Notes under the pieces: generated by a model
Databases searched by the model: none
Told to the model about the DNA's origin: nothing
The model's input: only the letters and a program-made list of their open reading frames with translations
Program-made: the position numbers and the translations under genes
Shown: positions 50,001 to 62,767 of the stretch, piece by piece
How the letters are laid out: each line of letters opens with the position of its first letter
How positions within the stretch are numbered: the first letter of the stretch is position 1
Assembly (NCBI RefSeq): GCF_002022275.1
Contig: NZ_MSDF01000010.1
Coordinates: 1-64,000, forward strand
Length of the DNA stretch: 64,000 nt
From: Pseudomonas fluorescens
GTDB taxonomy: Bacteria > Pseudomonadota > Gammaproteobacteria > Pseudomonadales > Pseudomonadaceae
Direction: 5' to 3'

Positions 50001-50843
50001 TTACTTCGTAACACTTTCCTGCATCACTCGAATAACCCGCTGCGGAAATGGAATATCGATTCCCGCCGCTTTCAAGCGATCACGTGCCAATTCATTGAGC
50101 ATGAACACCACGTCCCAATAATCCGCTGTCTTGGTCCAGCAGCGCAGGGAAACGGTGATGGAACTGTCGCCCAACGTTGAAACCACTGCCACTGCCGCCG
50201 GGTCAGCCAGCACTCGCGGGTCTTTCGCCAGTTCCAACAACACTTCACGGGCTTTCTGCAGGTCGGCTTCGTAGTCGACACCCACGTCAAACACCACCTT
50301 GCGGGTCGGCTGACGGTTGGTGTTGGTGATCAGGCCGTTGGACAGGCTGCCGTTGGGGATGATCACGGTCTTGTTGTCACCGGTGCGCAACACGGTGTGG
50401 AAGATCTGGATGCTGTCGACCGTACCGGACGTGCCCTGGGCTTCGATCCAGTCACCGATGCGGAAAGGGCGGAACAACAGAATCAGTACACCACCGGCGA
50501 AGTTCGCCAGGCTGCCTTGCAATGCCAGGCCGATGGCCAGAGTCGCGGCACCAATGGCGGCTACGAACGAGGTGGTGGCCACGCCGATCATCGAAGCCAC
50601 GTTGACGACCAGCATGACTTTGAGCGCGATGTTGGCAAGGCTGGTGATGAAGTGTTGCAGCGCCAGGTCTGCATTGCGCAGCGCCAGCAAACGCCCGACT
50701 CGGTGGGTCAACACGTTGATCAGCCACCAACCGATGGCCAGGGTGACCACTGCCAGCAAAAACCGGCTGCCATATTCCATGATCATCGGGAGCCAAGACT
50801 CGGAGGTCTTGATCAGGTGATCCATTTCAGCATTCAAATCCAT
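50001..50843 (-). CDS. mscS: Small-conductance mechanosensitive channel, MscS family
   Basis: A 280-residue three-helix channel that opens on osmotic downshock. TM3 is the pore helix with AAIGAATLAIGLALQGSLANFAGG, the Gly/Ala packing characteristic of MscS. It is followed by the cytoplasmic beta domain with FRPFRIGDWIEAQG. ATG 50843 with AGGAGA. It stands alone on the minus strand. Confidence 0.95.
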   Translation of the reverse strand: MDLNAEMDHLIKTSESWLPMIMEYGSRFLLAVVTLAIGWWLINVLTHRVGRLLALRNADLALQHFITSLANIALKVMLVVNVASMIGVATTSFVAAIGAATLAIGLALQGSLANFAGGVLILLFRPFRIGDWIEAQGTSGTVDSIQIFHTVLRTGDNKTVIIPNGSLSNGLITNTNRQPTRKVVFDVGVDYEADLQKAREVLLELAKDPRVLADPAAVAVVSTLGDSSITVSLRCWTKTADYWDVVFMLNELARDRLKAAGIDIPFPQRVIRVMQESVTK

Positions 50844-50899
50844 CTATCTTCTCCTGTTGCGCGGATGTGCGGCTTTATTGACTGCCTAAAAACGCAAAT

Positions 50900-50915
50900 G
50901 AGCCCCGGAGGGCTC
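50900..50915 (-). terminator. Small hairpin after yajQ
   Basis: GAGCCC and GGGCTC flank CGGA. On the minus strand the run after it has few U residues (ATTTGCGTTTTT), so it is only a weak terminator candidate. Confidence 0.4.
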
Positions 50916-50979
50916 AAGTGTAGGCACAAACTCTGGGGCGTGGGACGTCAAAAACGCCGGCGGGTTCCCCAAAGTGCCA

Positions 50980-51465
50980 TCAGTCGCGGAAGTTATTGAA
51001 CTGCAATGGCATGTCGAAGGTCTTGGCGCGCAGGGCCGCGATCGCCTCTTGCAAGTCGTCACGCTTCTTGCCGGTGATGCGCACTTGTTCGCCCTGAATG
51101 GAAGCCTGGACTTTGAGCTTGGCATCCTTGACGTGAGCAACGATTTTCTTCGCCAGCTCCTTGTCGATGCCTTCCTTGAGCACGGCTTCCTGCTTCATCA
51201 GCTTGCCGGAGGCGTAGGCATCCTTGATTTCCAGGCATTGCGCGTCGATCTTGCGCTTGACCAGGGACAGCTTGAGGATCTCGATCATCGCTTCCAGCTG
51301 GAAATCGGCTTCCGCGGTCAGGTTGACGGTCAGGTCCTTTTCCTTGAATTCGAAGCTGCCCTTGCCTTTCAAGTCATAGCGACGGTCCAGTTCCTTGACG
51401 GCGTTCTCGACGGCGTTGGTGACTTCGTGTTTGTCCAGTTCGGATACCACGTCGAACGAAGGCAT
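50980..51465 (-). CDS. yajQ: YajQ-family nucleotide-binding protein
   Basis: A 161-residue UPF0234 protein with two ferredoxin-like RNP domains, starting [22 protein letters not shown]. Family members bind cyclic di-GMP or GTP/tRNA and act as regulators; some act through LysR partners. GGAG lies before ATG 51465. It is divergent from panE; in P. aeruginosa I recall a response-regulator gene between the two. Confidence 0.95.
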   Translation of the reverse strand: MPSFDVVSELDKHEVTNAVENAVKELDRRYDLKGKGSFEFKEKDLTVNLTAEADFQLEAMIEILKLSLVKRKIDAQCLEIKDAYASGKLMKQEAVLKEGIDKELAKKIVAHVKDAKLKVQASIQGEQVRITGKKRDDLQEAIAALRAKTFDMPLQFNNFRD

Positions 51466-51483
51466 GTCATTTCTCCAATATAA

Positions 51484-52506
<1,023 letters not shown>

Positions 52507-52552
52507 GGCACGCGCTACCCTGCCTACCTGTCTATCACCTGGAAAAACCCTG

Positions 52553-54589
52553 ATGCCACTGCGCCAGCGTCTTGAAAACCTACCGGTAGGGCAGAAATTG
52601 CTGGCCGCCTTGCTGGTGTTGTTGACCACCGTATTATTGGTAGCCAACCTGACGTTTATCAGCGCCGCGTACTGGATCTCCCAGGAGAGCATGGCGCCTC
52701 AGGCGTTGCAGGCCATTGGCCGGCTGGTATCCAACCCCTCGCTGGCCGCCGACGCCATCGAGTCGCCTGCCAAAGCCGAAGCGCTGCTCAATGAACTGAC
52801 CAGCTACTCGCCGTTGCGCGCCGCCGCGCTTTACGACGGTGATGGCAACCGCCTGGCGCAGATGCAACACGGCAACCGCCTGCACCTGCCGGACAACTAC
52901 CGGCATATCGAAGCCTGGCGCATTACCGAGTTTCGCAGCAACCAGGTCATCACCCTGCCCCGCAACGGCCAGCCTTCCGGGCACTTGCTGTTGGTCGCCA
53001 GCAGTGAGTTGCCGGTAGCGTTCTACACCGGCACGCTGACGGCCAGCCTGGGTATTCTGATTTTCAGTGTGTTGCTGTGGCTGGTCATCGCCCGGCAGAT
53101 CAAACGCCTGATCACCCGCCCGATCCACGAACTCGAAGAGCTCTCGCGGCAAGTGACCCGCGAAGAGAACTACGCCCTGCGCGCCCGCCGGGGCAACCAT
53201 GATGAAATCGGCAGCCTGGCGGAAGCCTTCAACACCATGTTGTCGCGTATCGAGGCCCGCGAGCAACAGCTCAAACGCGCGCGCGATGATTCCCAAGCCG
53301 CCTATGATCAGGCTCAGGGGTTGGCCGAAGAAACCCGCCACACTAACCGCAAGCTGGAACTGGAAGTGCAGGTTCGCAGCAAGATCGAGAAGAAACTCAC
53401 GGGTTTTCAGAACTACCTGAACAGCATCATCGACTCCATGCCCTCGGCGCTGATCGCCCTGGACGAACAGCTCTACGTAACCCAATGGAACCAGGAAGCC
53501 AGCGCACTTTCCGGCACACGCCTGGATGAGGCGCTGAACCAGCCGATCTTCCTCGCGTTCCAGCCGCTCAAGCCGTACCTGCCGCAAATCAAGGCCACAG
53601 TGGAGCAACACACGGTGGAACGGATTGAGCGCGTGACTTGGATCAAGGGCGATGAGGCCAAGCATTACGCCCTGACCTTTTACCCGTTGATGGGCGGCGC
53701 CGGGCGCGGCGTGGTAATCCGGATCGACGACATCACTCAGCGCCTGTCCCTGGAAGAAATGATGGTGCAGTCGGAGAAAATGCTCTCCGTCGGCGGCCTC
53801 GCTGCGGGCATGGCCCATGAAATCAACAATCCGCTGGGAGCGATCCTGCATAACGTGCAGAACATCCGCCGCCGCCTGTCGCCCGACCTGCCGAAGAACC
53901 TGGAGCACGCCGAACAGGCGGGCATCGAGCTGGACACCGTCAACCGTTACCTGCAAGGCCGCGAAGTGCCACAACTGCTCGACGGCATTCAACAGGCCGG
54001 TGCGCGTGCGGCGAAGATCGTCACCCATATGCTCAGTTTCAGCCGCCTGAGCAATCGCCAGATGGCGCCCTGTGATTTGCCGGCGCTGATCGATCAGGCA
54101 GTAGACATTGCCGGTAACGACTTTGACCTGACCATCGGCTTCGACTTCAAGGGCCAGGCGATCATCCGTCAGTTCGACCCACAACTGGGCCCGGTGCCCG
54201 GCACCGCCAACGAGCTTGAGCAAGTGTTGCTCAACCTGCTGAAAAACGCCGCCCAGGCGATCCACCTGCGTGAAGACGACAGCGAGCCGGGGCGCATCAT
54301 TCTGCGCACCCGCCTGAACCCGCCATGGGCGGAGATCCAGGTGGAAGACAACGGCATCGGCATGAGCGAGAACGTGCGCAAACGCACCTTCGAGCCGTTC
54401 TTCACCACCAAGGAAATCGGCCAGGGCACCGGGCTCGGGCTGTCAGTGTCGTATTTCATCATTACCAACAACCATAAGGGCCAGATGGAGGTGCACTCCA
54501 CCGTCGGCCAGGGCACCTGCTTCACCCTGCGCCTGCCCTTGGCCGGCAGCCAATTACCCTCCCACGAACTCACCAGACTGGAGCAATGA
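52553..54589 (+). CDS. Orphan sensor histidine kinase with HAMP and PAS domains
   Basis: A 678-residue membrane kinase: helices at about 15-40 and 165-187 around a periplasmic domain of about 120 residues, HAMP (about 187-240), a coiled coil (about 240-290), a PAS domain (about 290-395), then HisKA with GMAHEINNPLGAILH, whose phospho-acceptor is His422, and an intact ATPase domain (ending in NNHKGQMEVHSTVGQG). The HEINNP form is typical of NtrB/DctB-like kinases. No response regulator flanks it. By position it matches the P. aeruginosa sensor PA4398, as I remember it, which affects swarming and biofilm. It overlaps the adenosyltransferase start. Confidence 0.85.
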   Translation: MPLRQRLENLPVGQKLLAALLVLLTTVLLVANLTFISAAYWISQESMAPQALQAIGRLVSNPSLAADAIESPAKAEALLNELTSYSPLRAAALYDGDGNRLAQMQHGNRLHLPDNYRHIEAWRITEFRSNQVITLPRNGQPSGHLLLVASSELPVAFYTGTLTASLGILIFSVLLWLVIARQIKRLITRPIHELEELSRQVTREENYALRARRGNHDEIGSLAEAFNTMLSRIEAREQQLKRARDDSQAAYDQAQGLAEETRHTNRKLELEVQVRSKIEKKLTGFQNYLNSIIDSMPSALIALDEQLYVTQWNQEASALSGTRLDEALNQPIFLAFQPLKPYLPQIKATVEQHTVERIERVTWIKGDEAKHYALTFYPLMGGAGRGVVIRIDDITQRLSLEEMMVQSEKMLSVGGLAAGMAHEINNPLGAILHNVQNIRRRLSPDLPKNLEHAEQAGIELDTVNRYLQGREVPQLLDGIQQAGARAAKIVTHMLSFSRLSNRQMAPCDLPALIDQAVDIAGNDFDLTIGFDFKGQAIIRQFDPQLGPVPGTANELEQVLLNLLKNAAQAIHLREDDSEPGRIILRTRLNPPWAEIQVEDNGIGMSENVRKRTFEPFFTTKEIGQGTGLGLSVSYFIITNNHKGQMEVHSTVGQGTCFTLRLPLAGSQLPSHELTRLEQ

Positions 54590-55170
54590 CCATGGGCTTT
54601 CGCCTGTCGAAGATCTACACCCGTACCGGCGACAAGGGCGAGACCGGCCTGGGCGACGGCCGCCGCGTGCCCAAGGACCACCCGCGTGTGGAAGCCATAG
54701 GCGAAGTCGACACGCTGAACAGCCAGCTGGGTTTGCTGTTGGCCAACCTGGAAGAACAAAGCGGCCAGCATCCGGAATTGAAGGATGTCATCGAGGTGCT
54801 CACACCCTGCCAGCATCGGCTGTTTGACCTCGGCGGAGAGCTGGCGATGCCGGTGTACAAAGCGCTGAATGCGGCGGAAGTCGATCGGCTGGAAGCGGTG
54901 ATTGACCGCTGGAACGAAGAAGTCGGGCCGCTAGAGAACTTCATATTGCCCGGTGGCTCGGCGCTGATCGCCCAAGCTCATGTGTGCCGCAGCCTGGCGC
55001 GAGGTGCGGAGCGGCGGTGTCAGCAGTTGAATGCGGTGGAGCCGCTGGAAGGCGTGGGGCTTTCGTATATCAACCGGTTGTCGGATTTGTTGTTTGTGGC
55101 GGCCAGGGTGATTGCCAAGCGTCAAGGAGTCGCGGAAGTGCTGTGGCAGGCGGCGGCTAAGCCCCACTGA
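54586..55170 (+). CDS. Cob(I)yrinic acid a,c-diamide adenosyltransferase, PduO type
   Basis: A 194-residue trimeric ATP:cob(I)alamin adenosyltransferase. The N-terminal TRTGDKGETGLGDGRRV is the ATP-binding motif of the family, with the conserved GEVDTLNSQLG helix and RSLARGAERR near residue 135. It makes adenosylcobalamin or salvages cobalamin. ATG 54586 overlaps the kinase stop (ATGA); ATG 54592 is an alternative. No cob genes are adjacent. Confidence 0.92.
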   Translation: MTMGFRLSKIYTRTGDKGETGLGDGRRVPKDHPRVEAIGEVDTLNSQLGLLLANLEEQSGQHPELKDVIEVLTPCQHRLFDLGGELAMPVYKALNAAEVDRLEAVIDRWNEEVGPLENFILPGGSALIAQAHVCRSLARGAERRCQQLNAVEPLEGVGLSYINRLSDLLFVAARVIAKRQGVAEVLWQAAAKPH

Positions 55171-55178
55171 TGTTTATA

Positions 55179-55285
55179 GATCGTTCCCACGCTCCGCGTG
55201 GGAATGCAGCCCAGGACGCTCCGCGTCCCGAAGCGTGACGCAGAGCGTCACAAGAGGCATTCCCACGCGGAGCGTAGGAACGATC
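55179..55285. repeat. Repeat element bounded by GATCGTTCC/GGAACGATC
   Basis: Nine-base ends GATCGTTCC (55179-55187) and GGAACGATC (55277-55285) are exact inverted copies. Inside are CCCACGCTCCGCGTGGGAATGC and a near-complement GCATTCCCACGCGGAGCGT, so the whole 107 bp folds on itself, with inner GACGCTCCGCGTC and GACGCAGAGCGTC stems. It differs from the other repeats here. It looks like a BOX or MITE-type element. Confidence 0.82.
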
Positions 55286-55288
55286 GCA

Positions 55289-56233
55289 TCAAACCTCAGG
55301 CCAAAACGCCCGAATCCCCGCCACACCCTGAGCCCCAGCCTCCCAAGCCTTCTCCCGCTCGGCAGGCCCAACCCCGCCCAGCAAAAACACCGGCTTGCTG
55401 AAGCCCTGGATCAACTCCGCCGCCTGCTCCCAGCCCAACGGCTGAGCATCCGGATGCGTCTGGGTCGGCTGCACCGGCGACAGCGTGACAAAATCCACGT
55501 CCATCATTTCTGCCAGCGCCAGCTCTTCGGCGTTATGACACGACGCCGCCAGCCAGCGATCCTTCGGCAGCGGCCGGCCCTTGCTTGCGTATTTACGCAG
55601 TTGCGCCGACGTCATGTGCCAGCCGGCTGAAGGAAAATCCCCCAACCATTCAAATGGCCCCTTGAGCATCAGTTGCGCCTTGCCCGCGCACAGCCCTGCC
55701 GCGTCCACCGCCAGGTCACGGTATTTGGGGTCATAACCGTTGGGCGCACGCAGTTGAACCAGCTTGATGCCACCGGCAATGGCTTTCTGGATACCGCGCA
55801 ACAGTGTCGGCGTTTCCAGTTCGCCCGGCGTAATCAGGTACTCGGCAGGTAAACGCGCGGCCGCCACAATCGGGGCATTGGCCGCCGGGAACTCGTAGTT
55901 GATCAGATCCCGAGGCGCGACCCATTCCAGCGGCTGCCCTTCGACACCCTGGGGTTCACCGGAAAAGGCCGAAACTTCCCAGACGTCCAGCAACACCTGC
56001 TTGTCCGGGTAGTCATGTTGCACCTTGATCAATGGCCGCGCCGTGGTGACCTGAATACCCAACTCTTCCTGCAATTCGCGGGACAAGGCCGTAGCGACCG
56101 ATTCATCGGCCTCCACTTTTCCGCCGGGAAACTCCCACAGGCCGCCCTGGTGCTGAGTATCGGCGCGGCGCGCCAGCAGTATCCTGCCGTCAACGCCGCG
56201 GATCACCGCTGCTGCTACATGCACTCGTTTCAC
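55289..56233 (-). CDS. Nudix hydrolase fused to a thiamine-phosphate-synthase-like domain
   Basis: A 314-residue fusion starting at GTG. The MutT-like domain (about 1-130) has a complete Nudix box, from Gly38 to Ile60 (GX5EX7REUXEEXGU; here ending SRELQEELGI). The C-terminal half (about 140-314) has the TIM-barrel pattern of ThiE/TenI: GIKLVQLRA, HMTSAQLRKYA, FVTLSPVQPTQTHP and LLGGVGPAE. The Nudix part resembles 8-oxo-dGTP diphosphatase MutT. This fusion is known in pseudomonads; whether the ThiE half is active is unclear. argJ lies 20 bp upstream. Confidence 0.92.
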   Translation of the reverse strand: MKRVHVAAAVIRGVDGRILLARRADTQHQGGLWEFPGGKVEADESVATALSRELQEELGIQVTTARPLIKVQHDYPDKQVLLDVWEVSAFSGEPQGVEGQPLEWVAPRDLINYEFPAANAPIVAAARLPAEYLITPGELETPTLLRGIQKAIAGGIKLVQLRAPNGYDPKYRDLAVDAAGLCAGKAQLMLKGPFEWLGDFPSAGWHMTSAQLRKYASKGRPLPKDRWLAASCHNAEELALAEMMDVDFVTLSPVQPTQTHPDAQPLGWEQAAELIQGFSKPVFLLGGVGPAEREKAWEAGAQGVAGIRAFWPEV

Positions 56234-56253
56234 CGCGCTTATCCTCTCTGCTA

Positions 56254-57471
56254 TCAGGTACGGTATTCCGCGTTGATCTTCACGTACTCGTGGGACAGGT
56301 CGGTGGTCCAGATGGTTTCGCTGCATGCGCCGCGACCCAGCTCGATGCGGATGGTGATTTCTTCCTGCTGCATCACCGCCGAGCCCTGGGCTTCGGTGTA
56401 GGTTTCAGCACGGGCGCCACGGCTGGCGATGCACACATCACCCAGGAACACGTCAATTTTGCTCACGTCCAGATCCGGCACACCCGCACGGCCAACGGCT
56501 GCCAGGATACGGCCCCAGTTCGGGTCGGAGGCGAACAACGCAGTCTTGATCAGCGGCGAGTGAGCCACGGTGTAGCCCACGTCCAGGCATTCCTGGTGGT
56601 TGCCGCCGCCATTGACTTCAACGGTGACAAACTTGGTCGCGCCTTCGCCGTCACGCACGATGGCCTGGGCCACGTCCATGCACACTTCAAACACCGCCTG
56701 CTTCAACGCAGTGAACAGCGGGCCGCTGGCCGAGGTGATTTCCGGCAAGTCGGCCTGGCCGGTGGCGATCAGCATGCAGCAGTCGTTGGTCGAGGTGTCG
56801 CCATCGATGGTGATGCGGTTGAACGACTTGTTGGCGCCGTCCAGGATCAGGCTGTGCAGCACGTCGCGGGAGACTTTGGCGTCGGTGGCGATGTAGCCGA
56901 GCATGGTCGCCATGTTCGGGCGGATCATGCCCGCGCCTTTGCTGATACCGGTCACGGTCACGGTTACGCCATCGTGCACAAACTGACGGCTCGCGCCCTT
57001 TGGCAAGGTGTCGGTGGTCATGATGCCGGTGGCGGCCGCTGCCCAGTTATCCACAGACAGGTCATCCAGCGCGGCTTGCATGGCGCCTTCGATTTTTTCG
57101 ACCGGCAGCGGCTCACCGATGACGCCGGTGGAGTACGGCAGCACCTGGCTGGCATCAACCCCGGCAATCTGGGCGAGCTTGGCGCAGGTACGCGCAGCCG
57201 CCACCAGGCCCGGCTCGCCGGTGCCGGCGTTGGCATTACCGGTGTTGGTCAGCAGGTAACGGATGTTGCCGGCCACTCGTTGCTTGGCCAGGATCACCGG
57301 CGCTGCGCAGAACGCATTGAGGGTGAACACACCGGCGACGGTCGAGCCTTCGGCACAGCGCATCACCACCACATCTTTGCGCCCAGGACGCTTGATGCCG
57401 GCCGAAGCGATACCGAGTTCAAAACCGGCAACCGGGTGCAATGTGGGCAAAGGACCAAGACCAACAGCCAT
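56254..57471 (-). CDS. argJ: Glutamate N-acetyltransferase / N-acetylglutamate synthase
   Basis: A 405-residue enzyme of arginine synthesis that recycles the acetyl group from N-acetylornithine to glutamate. It is an autoprocessing Ntn-fold protein: the nucleophile is Thr189 in [11 protein letters not shown], where it is cut into alpha and beta chains. CAAPVILAK and GVIGEPLP are typical. Upstream of the Nudix-ThiE gene and downstream of secA, which ends with its own terminator. Confidence 0.96.
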   Translation of the reverse strand: MAVGLGPLPTLHPVAGFELGIASAGIKRPGRKDVVVMRCAEGSTVAGVFTLNAFCAAPVILAKQRVAGNIRYLLTNTGNANAGTGEPGLVAAARTCAKLAQIAGVDASQVLPYSTGVIGEPLPVEKIEGAMQAALDDLSVDNWAAAATGIMTTDTLPKGASRQFVHDGVTVTVTGISKGAGMIRPNMATMLGYIATDAKVSRDVLHSLILDGANKSFNRITIDGDTSTNDCCMLIATGQADLPEITSASGPLFTALKQAVFEVCMDVAQAIVRDGEGATKFVTVEVNGGGNHQECLDVGYTVAHSPLIKTALFASDPNWGRILAAVGRAGVPDLDVSKIDVFLGDVCIASRGARAETYTEAQGSAVMQQEEITIRIELGRGACSETIWTTDLSHEYVKINAEYRT

Positions 57472-57533
57472 GAATGCGCTCCTTAAAAATAGGTGATGTC
57501 TGTGCCGTCGTAAGCGACGGTGAAATTAATGGC

Positions 57534-57566
57534 AAAACGCCGCGACGGCAAAAGCCGGTCGCGGCG
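57534..57566 (-). terminator. Terminator of secA
   Basis: CGCCGCGAC (57538-57546) pairs with GTCGCGGCG (57558-57566), extended by GGC/GCC, followed on the minus strand by TTTT. It is 29 bp past the secA stop. Confidence 0.85.
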
Positions 57567-57594
57567 CAGGGTGTTGCAGCGTCAGGCAAAAATC

Positions 57595-60330
<2,736 letters not shown>

Positions 60331-60635
60331 ATCGGCAGGTTCTTCCACACATAGGGATGGAGGGCGCACCGTGAGTGGCCCGAGCAGCCCTCACGGCCGC
60401 ATGCGAACGCGCATTCTACCCGGATTCGTGGGTGAGGAAAGTGGCGTTGTTCCCCGATGCTGGCATGGTGCTGTGAGAGGGCCTGTTTAAAATAAGGGCT
60501 TTTGCTGGAACTTCAACCCATGGAGCGCAGAAGTTACCTATTGATTTCACGGCTCAAGCCCGGTCAGCGCTTTGCCAGGGGGCACACAGACGCTTTCTGC
60601 TAAGATGGCGGCTCTGTTACTTAAGGTGTCTAAAC
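60331..60635. other. Divergent promoter region of secA and dciA
   Basis: A 305-bp gap. It holds the secA promoter (minus) and the dciA promoter (plus; TTGATTTCAC near 60541 and TAAGAT near 60600 are -35/-10-like but badly spaced). Nothing else is recognised. Confidence 0.4.
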
Positions 60636-61091
60636 ATGGCATTTCGCCCTCTTACAGCCCGCGCCCCCGGCGCGTTGCTTCGCGAAGCCAAGCCGTTGAA
60701 AGCCATCTTCGGCCACGCGCAACGCTTGGGCCATTTGCAACGCCTGGTCGACAGCCAACTGCAACCGGCGGCACGTGAACATTGTCATGTAGCGTCCTGG
60801 CGTGAAGGCAATTTGCTGTTAATTGTCACCGACGGCCATTGGGCGACCCGTTTGCGCTATCAACAAAAACGCCTGCAGCGGCAGTTGATGGCCTTTGATG
60901 AGTTTGCCAGTTTGACGCGCATTCAATTCAAGGTGCAGCCGCCCACCGTGCAGCAAGGCGCGGTCGGGCACACGATGGACCTTTCGGAAAATGCGGCCGA
61001 AACCATTCAGGCTACGGCCGACGGGATCAGCGACCCAGGTTTGCGCGCAGCGCTGGAGCGGTTGGCCGCCCATGCCAGGCCCAAAACCTGA
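60636..61091 (+). CDS. dciA: DciA-like protein (DUF721)
   Basis: A 151-residue protein of the DUF721/DciA family. Core motif: LLREAKPLKAIFGHAQRLGHLQ, then VASWREGNLLLIVTDGHWATRLRY, typical of the KH-like fold. DciA loads the DnaB helicase in bacteria lacking DnaC. It usually sits between lpxC and secA in Pseudomonas, as here on the divergent strand. The protein ends in a low-complexity, charged tail (ERLAAHARPKT). Confidence 0.87.
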   Translation: MAFRPLTARAPGALLREAKPLKAIFGHAQRLGHLQRLVDSQLQPAAREHCHVASWREGNLLLIVTDGHWATRLRYQQKRLQRQLMAFDEFASLTRIQFKVQPPTVQQGAVGHTMDLSENAAETIQATADGISDPGLRAALERLAAHARPKT

Positions 61092-61095
61092 CCGC

Positions 61096-62574
61096 CTACT
61101 TGCGCTTGCTGCCGCCGAGCAAGGAACCTAACAGACCACGCACCAGTTGACGACCCATCTGATTGGCGGCCTGCTGCATGGCTGATTTGAGTGCCTTGCC
61201 TGCCGTAGTCCCCAAAAATGCGCCCGCCTTGTCGGTGAAGCTCGGCTCCTCGGATGCCGGTTTGGCTTCCTCGGTCGGCCCGAGGTCCTTGCGCGCCATC
61301 AGCACTTCATAGGCAGACTCGCGGTCAATCGGCTTGTCATAGCGGCCCAGCAATGGCGAACTGGCGATCAATGCCGCGCGCTCGGCTTCACTGAGTGGCC
61401 CGATCCGCGATTGCGGTGGCGCCACCAGCACGCGCTGGACGACTTCCGGCGTGCCCTTTTCCTGCAGGGTGCCCACCAACGCCTCACCCGTGCCCAGTTC
61501 GGTCAGTACCGACAACGCATCGAAAGCCGGATTAGGTCGGAAACCATCCGCCACCGCCCTCAGGGATTTCTGTTCTTTCGTGGTGAAAGCGCGCAAGCCG
61601 TGCTGGATGCGCAAGCCCAGTTGCGCCAACACCGTGTCAGGCAAATCCCCCGGCGATTGCGTGACGAAATACACACCCACGCCTTTAGAGCGAATCAGAC
61701 GCACCACTTGCTCCAGACGATCCTGCAACGCCTTGGGCGTATCGGCGAACAGCAAGTGCGCCTCGTCGAAAAACAGCGCCAACAGCGGTTTGTCGGCATC
61801 CCCACGCTCCGGCAGTTGCTCGAACAGCTCGGCCAACAGCCACAGCAAGAAGGTTGCATAGACCTTGGGCGCCTCATGCACCAGGCGGCTGGCGTCGAGC
61901 AAATGGATGCGCCCACGACCATCGCCGGCGGGTTGCAAGATATCTTCGAGTTGCAAGGCCGGCTCGCCAAACAGGGCTTCGGCGCCCTGCTGTTCCAGCA
62001 CCGCCAAGCGCCGCAACAACGCCTGGCTGGAGCCGGTGGTCATCAAGGCGGCATCGTCGCCCAGCAGCTCCGGGTGATAACGCAGATGGTTGAGCAGAGC
62101 CTTGAGGTCCTTGAGGTCCAGCAGCAACAGGCCTTCGCGGTCCGCCACTTTGAACGTCGCGTACAGCGCCGATTGCTGGCTGTCGGTGAGTTCCAGCAGT
62201 GCGCCGAGCAATAAAGGGCCCATTTCACTGATGGTGGTGCGCAATGGATGACCGGATTGCCCGTGGATATCCCACAGGGTTACCGGATAAGCCTTCGCCG
62301 TGTAATTAAGGAAGGGCATGCCCGCGATGCGTTCGGCCACCTTGCCCTGAGGGTTGGCCGCAGCACCCAGGCCACAAAGGTCACCTTTGATGTCGGCCGC
62401 GAACACCGCCACACCCGCATCGCTGAACGCCTCCGCCAGACGCTGCAAGGTGACGGTTTTGCCCGTGCCTGTGGCGCCGGCAATCAACCCGTGACGGTTG
62501 GCCAGGCGCATGGCCTGGGCGATGGGCTGGCCGTCGAGACCGGCGCCGATAAGGAGTTGCGTGGAGTCAGGCAT
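61096..62574 (-). CDS. HerA/YjgR-like ATPase (DUF853)
   Basis: A 492-residue RecA-fold ATPase. Walker A GATGTGKT is at residues 33-40; Walker B is LLALFFDEAHLLF near 265. HerA-type sensor motifs follow (YFVTQSPGDLP). The C-terminal 100 residues are Lys/Ala-rich with a Gly-rich end. Relatives act as DNA translocases or helicases with NurA nuclease, but no nuclease gene is adjacent. The 4-bp gap to dciA is tail-to-tail and does not imply a shared role. Confidence 0.88.
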   Translation of the reverse strand: MPDSTQLLIGAGLDGQPIAQAMRLANRHGLIAGATGTGKTVTLQRLAEAFSDAGVAVFAADIKGDLCGLGAAANPQGKVAERIAGMPFLNYTAKAYPVTLWDIHGQSGHPLRTTISEMGPLLLGALLELTDSQQSALYATFKVADREGLLLLDLKDLKALLNHLRYHPELLGDDAALMTTGSSQALLRRLAVLEQQGAEALFGEPALQLEDILQPAGDGRGRIHLLDASRLVHEAPKVYATFLLWLLAELFEQLPERGDADKPLLALFFDEAHLLFADTPKALQDRLEQVVRLIRSKGVGVYFVTQSPGDLPDTVLAQLGLRIQHGLRAFTTKEQKSLRAVADGFRPNPAFDALSVLTELGTGEALVGTLQEKGTPEVVQRVLVAPPQSRIGPLSEAERAALIASSPLLGRYDKPIDRESAYEVLMARKDLGPTEEAKPASEEPSFTDKAGAFLGTTAGKALKSAMQQAANQMGRQLVRGLLGSLLGGSKRK

Positions 62575-62767
62575 TTCGTCACCTATGGTTAAGCTTTAAT
62601 GACACCAGGTCGATACAGACAGATGTGAGACCCACAAAGTCTAAAAATAGGTCAGATAGTTCCTACAGGGACAAACGAGAAGTATCACACCTTTTTTGAC
62701 GCTGCCATGTTGCGCATCCCACAAGGACGCGCTTCGGATATTAAGACCTTAGCGGACCCTACAGGCC

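Noticed and set aside
50844..50979. Possible gene between yajQ and mscS
   Set aside because: Only 136 bp, no start with a ribosome site; just a weak hairpin.
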